Assembly (NCBI RefSeq): GCF_030323145.1
Contig: NZ_CP100470.1
Location: forward strand, 806,001-870,000
Direction of reading: 5' to 3'
DNA from: Mesorhizobium sp. C432A
Lineage (GTDB): Bacteria; Pseudomonadota; Alphaproteobacteria; Rhizobiales; Rhizobiaceae
DNA length: 64,000 bases
Below are positions 62,551-64,000 of the stretch, one piece after another. Position 1 is the stretch's first letter. Each line of letters opens with the position of its first letter. The notes beneath the pieces were generated by a model that saw only the letters and a list, made by a program, of their open reading frames with translations, searched no databases and was not told the DNA's origin. A program made the translations under genes and the position numbers.

Positions 62551-63591
62551 ATGATGAAGTCGCTCCCGATCACCATCGACAGCGTGCGCAAGACCTATGG
62601 ATCTTACGTCGCGCTGGACGATGTCTCGCTCGACATTCGGGCTGGCGAATTCCTCACGCTGCTGGGGCCATCGGGATCGGGCAAGACCACGCTGCTCATG
62701 GCTCTGGCCGGCTTTGTCCGGCCGGATTCCGGTAGACTTCTGTTGGGCGATCGCGACATTACCCGCCTGGCCCCGAACAGGCGCAACATCGGCATAGTCT
62801 TCCAGAACTACGCCCTGTTTCCCCACATGAACGTTCTGGCAAATGTTGAGTATCCGCTGGTGCTGCGCAAGGTACCGAAAGCCGACGCCCGCCAGCGGGC
62901 GCTCGACACTTTGGACCGCGTGAAGCTCGAAGGTTTGGCGGAGCGCAACATTGCCGCATTGTCCGGCGGCCAGCGCCAGCGGGTTGCGTTAGCGCGGGCG
63001 ATCGTCTTCGAGCCGCGCGTGATGCTGATGGACGAGCCGTTGTCGGCGCTCGACAAGAATTTGCGCGAAACCATGCAGTACGAGATCCGGCGTCTGCACG
63101 ATGATCTGGGGATCACCACGATTTATGTGACGCATGACCAGCGCGAAGCACTGATCATGTCAGACCGGGTCGCGGTGATGAATTCCGGCCGTATTCAGCA
63201 GATCGACACGCCACAGCGGATTTATGATCGTCCATCGACCCGCTTTGTCGCGGAGTTCATGGGTGAGGCCAACATTGTGGCCCCGGGCGCGGTGCGCAGA
63301 ATAGACGGCGCCGATGCATCAAGCGAAGCTCTGATGATCCGCGCCGAAAGTTTCCATCTTGATGCGAAGCTCGTCGGGCGAGACGGGGTGGCGCTCGAGG
63401 GAACGCTGCGCGCCAAGGCGTTTCGCGGCGAGAACTGGCTTTTGACGCTGGCGCTTGACGGCGGGCAAGAGATTCTTGTCTGCGTTCCGGCGGCGATGGC
63501 CAGCGGCTGCGGCGAGCTTGCGACCGGTCAGCGAGTGACCGCATATGCACCGGCAGCGAAAGTTCACGCGATACCGGGAGCAGGAGCGTGA
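62551..63591 (+). CDS. ABC transporter ATPase (PotA-like)
   Basis: 346 residues (ATG 62551; 62554 also possible). Walker A GPSGSGKTTLLM, signature LSGGQRQRVALARAIVFEP, Walker B VMLMDEPLSALDKNLRE, VTHDQREALIMSD and a C-terminal TOBE-like domain (EGTLRAKAFRGENWLLTL). Paired with the binding protein before it and the permease after it. Confidence 0.92.
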   Translation: MMKSLPITIDSVRKTYGSYVALDDVSLDIRAGEFLTLLGPSGSGKTTLLMALAGFVRPDSGRLLLGDRDITRLAPNRRNIGIVFQNYALFPHMNVLANVEYPLVLRKVPKADARQRALDTLDRVKLEGLAERNIAALSGGQRQRVALARAIVFEPRVMLMDEPLSALDKNLRETMQYEIRRLHDDLGITTIYVTHDQREALIMSDRVAVMNSGRIQQIDTPQRIYDRPSTRFVAEFMGEANIVAPGAVRRIDGADASSEALMIRAESFHLDAKLVGRDGVALEGTLRAKAFRGENWLLTLALDGGQEILVCVPAAMASGCGELATGQRVTAYAPAAKVHAIPGAGA

Positions 63592-64000
63592 CCGTCATCG
63601 CCGATCCTGCGCTCGCGGCAGACGCACGACGCGAGCGGCGGTTCTTCCTGTCGCTTTCAGTGCCCGCGCTTTTGATCGTTGGGCTGGCGGCGATCCTGCC
63701 CATCGTCTGGATTATCCGGCAATCCTTCCTCACCACAGCGGGTGAATACACCGTCGGCAACTACGAGAAAGTGCTTTCGAGCGGACTGACATGGTCGGCA
63801 CTCGTCACCACCCTTGAGCTGTCCGTGGGCACGCTGGCGATCTGCATTCTACTCGGTACCCCCTTGGCGCTCGCCCTGGCCAGCACCAGACCAAGGGTGG
63901 CCAATTTGCTGATGGCCTTCGTCATGCTGCCGTTGTGGACCTCCATTCTGGTGCGCACCTATGGCTGGCTCGTTCTGTTGCGACGCGATGGCCTGATCAA
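63588..64000 (+). CDS. ABC transporter permease (PotB-like), cut by window end
   Basis: GTG start at 63588 inside the previous stop (GTGA). About 137 codons are visible: a basic N-terminus (ADARRERRFFLS), a first membrane helix VPALLIVGLAAILPIVWII, and the start of the channel domain with VTTLELSVGTLAICILLGTPLALALA. The C-terminal part lies outside. Confidence 0.88.
   Translation, partial: MTVIADPALAADARRERRFFLSLSVPALLIVGLAAILPIVWIIRQSFLTTAGEYTVGNYEKVLSSGLTWSALVTTLELSVGTLAICILLGTPLALALASTRPRVANLLMAFVMLPLWTSILVRTYGWLVLLRRDGLI

Overview
The window looks like chromosome of a Mesorhizobium-type alphaproteobacterium (Hyphomicrobiales, Phyllobacteriaceae). The evidence is high GC, the aroA-cmk-rpsA housekeeping order, a FYDLN-acid (TIGR02300) protein, a CP4-like EPSP synthase, very many ABC transporters, and several families of small mosaic palindromic repeats of the kind seen in Mesorhizobium genomes. 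No insertion sequence, prophage, CRISPR array or rRNA was seen; there is one tRNA.

Layout. 1-6.8 kb: an amino-acid ABC transporter diverging from a guanidino-compound set (DDAH/arginine-deiminase-like hydrolase, TetR regulator, ThDP decarboxylase, SDR). 6.9-13.1 kb: MOSC protein, then rpsA, cmk and aroA, with an AT-richer unknown gene between cmk and aroA. 13.3-19.9 kb: tRNA-Ala, a possible lipoprotein, an Ssu-type sulfur-scavenging operon with an NtaA/DszA-type monooxygenase and FMN reductase, and a second luciferase-like oxidoreductase. 20-26.7 kb: an FAH-family hydrolase with an SDR (probable fuconate-type sugar-acid pathway), a tandem-domain aldehyde dehydrogenase with deoC, and ferredoxin-NADP reductase.

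26.9-48.5 kb is the most interesting part. It holds hyuAB (ATP-dependent lactam/hydantoin hydrolase family), a six-gene minus-strand operon in which every gene overlaps the next (FAD subunit, fused 2Fe-2S/molybdopterin hydroxylase, 6-hydroxynicotinate-reductase-like protein, UPF0280, PF06684 protein, MarR), pncA, and a LivKHMGF-type ABC importer. hyuAB and the six-gene operon share a 26-bp promoter motif (22 of 26 identical) at a similar distance from the first start codon; a weaker relative precedes the importer. I propose one regulon for import, hydroxylation, ring reduction and ATP-dependent lactam opening of an N-heterocycle. This is inference.

48.6-64 kb: a FedA-like membrane protein, pncB, a LysR regulator diverging from an agmatinase-family ureohydrolase that is followed by two ABC systems (polar amino acid and polyamine type), and a LacI regulator with a perfect palindromic operator diverging from a second polyamine-type ABC operon cut by the window edge. 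Repeats have shaped coding sequence here: one supplies the linker of the molybdenum hydroxylase, one the likely start codon of the membrane protein, one the C-terminus of the TetR regulator, and one fills the whole livK-livH spacer.
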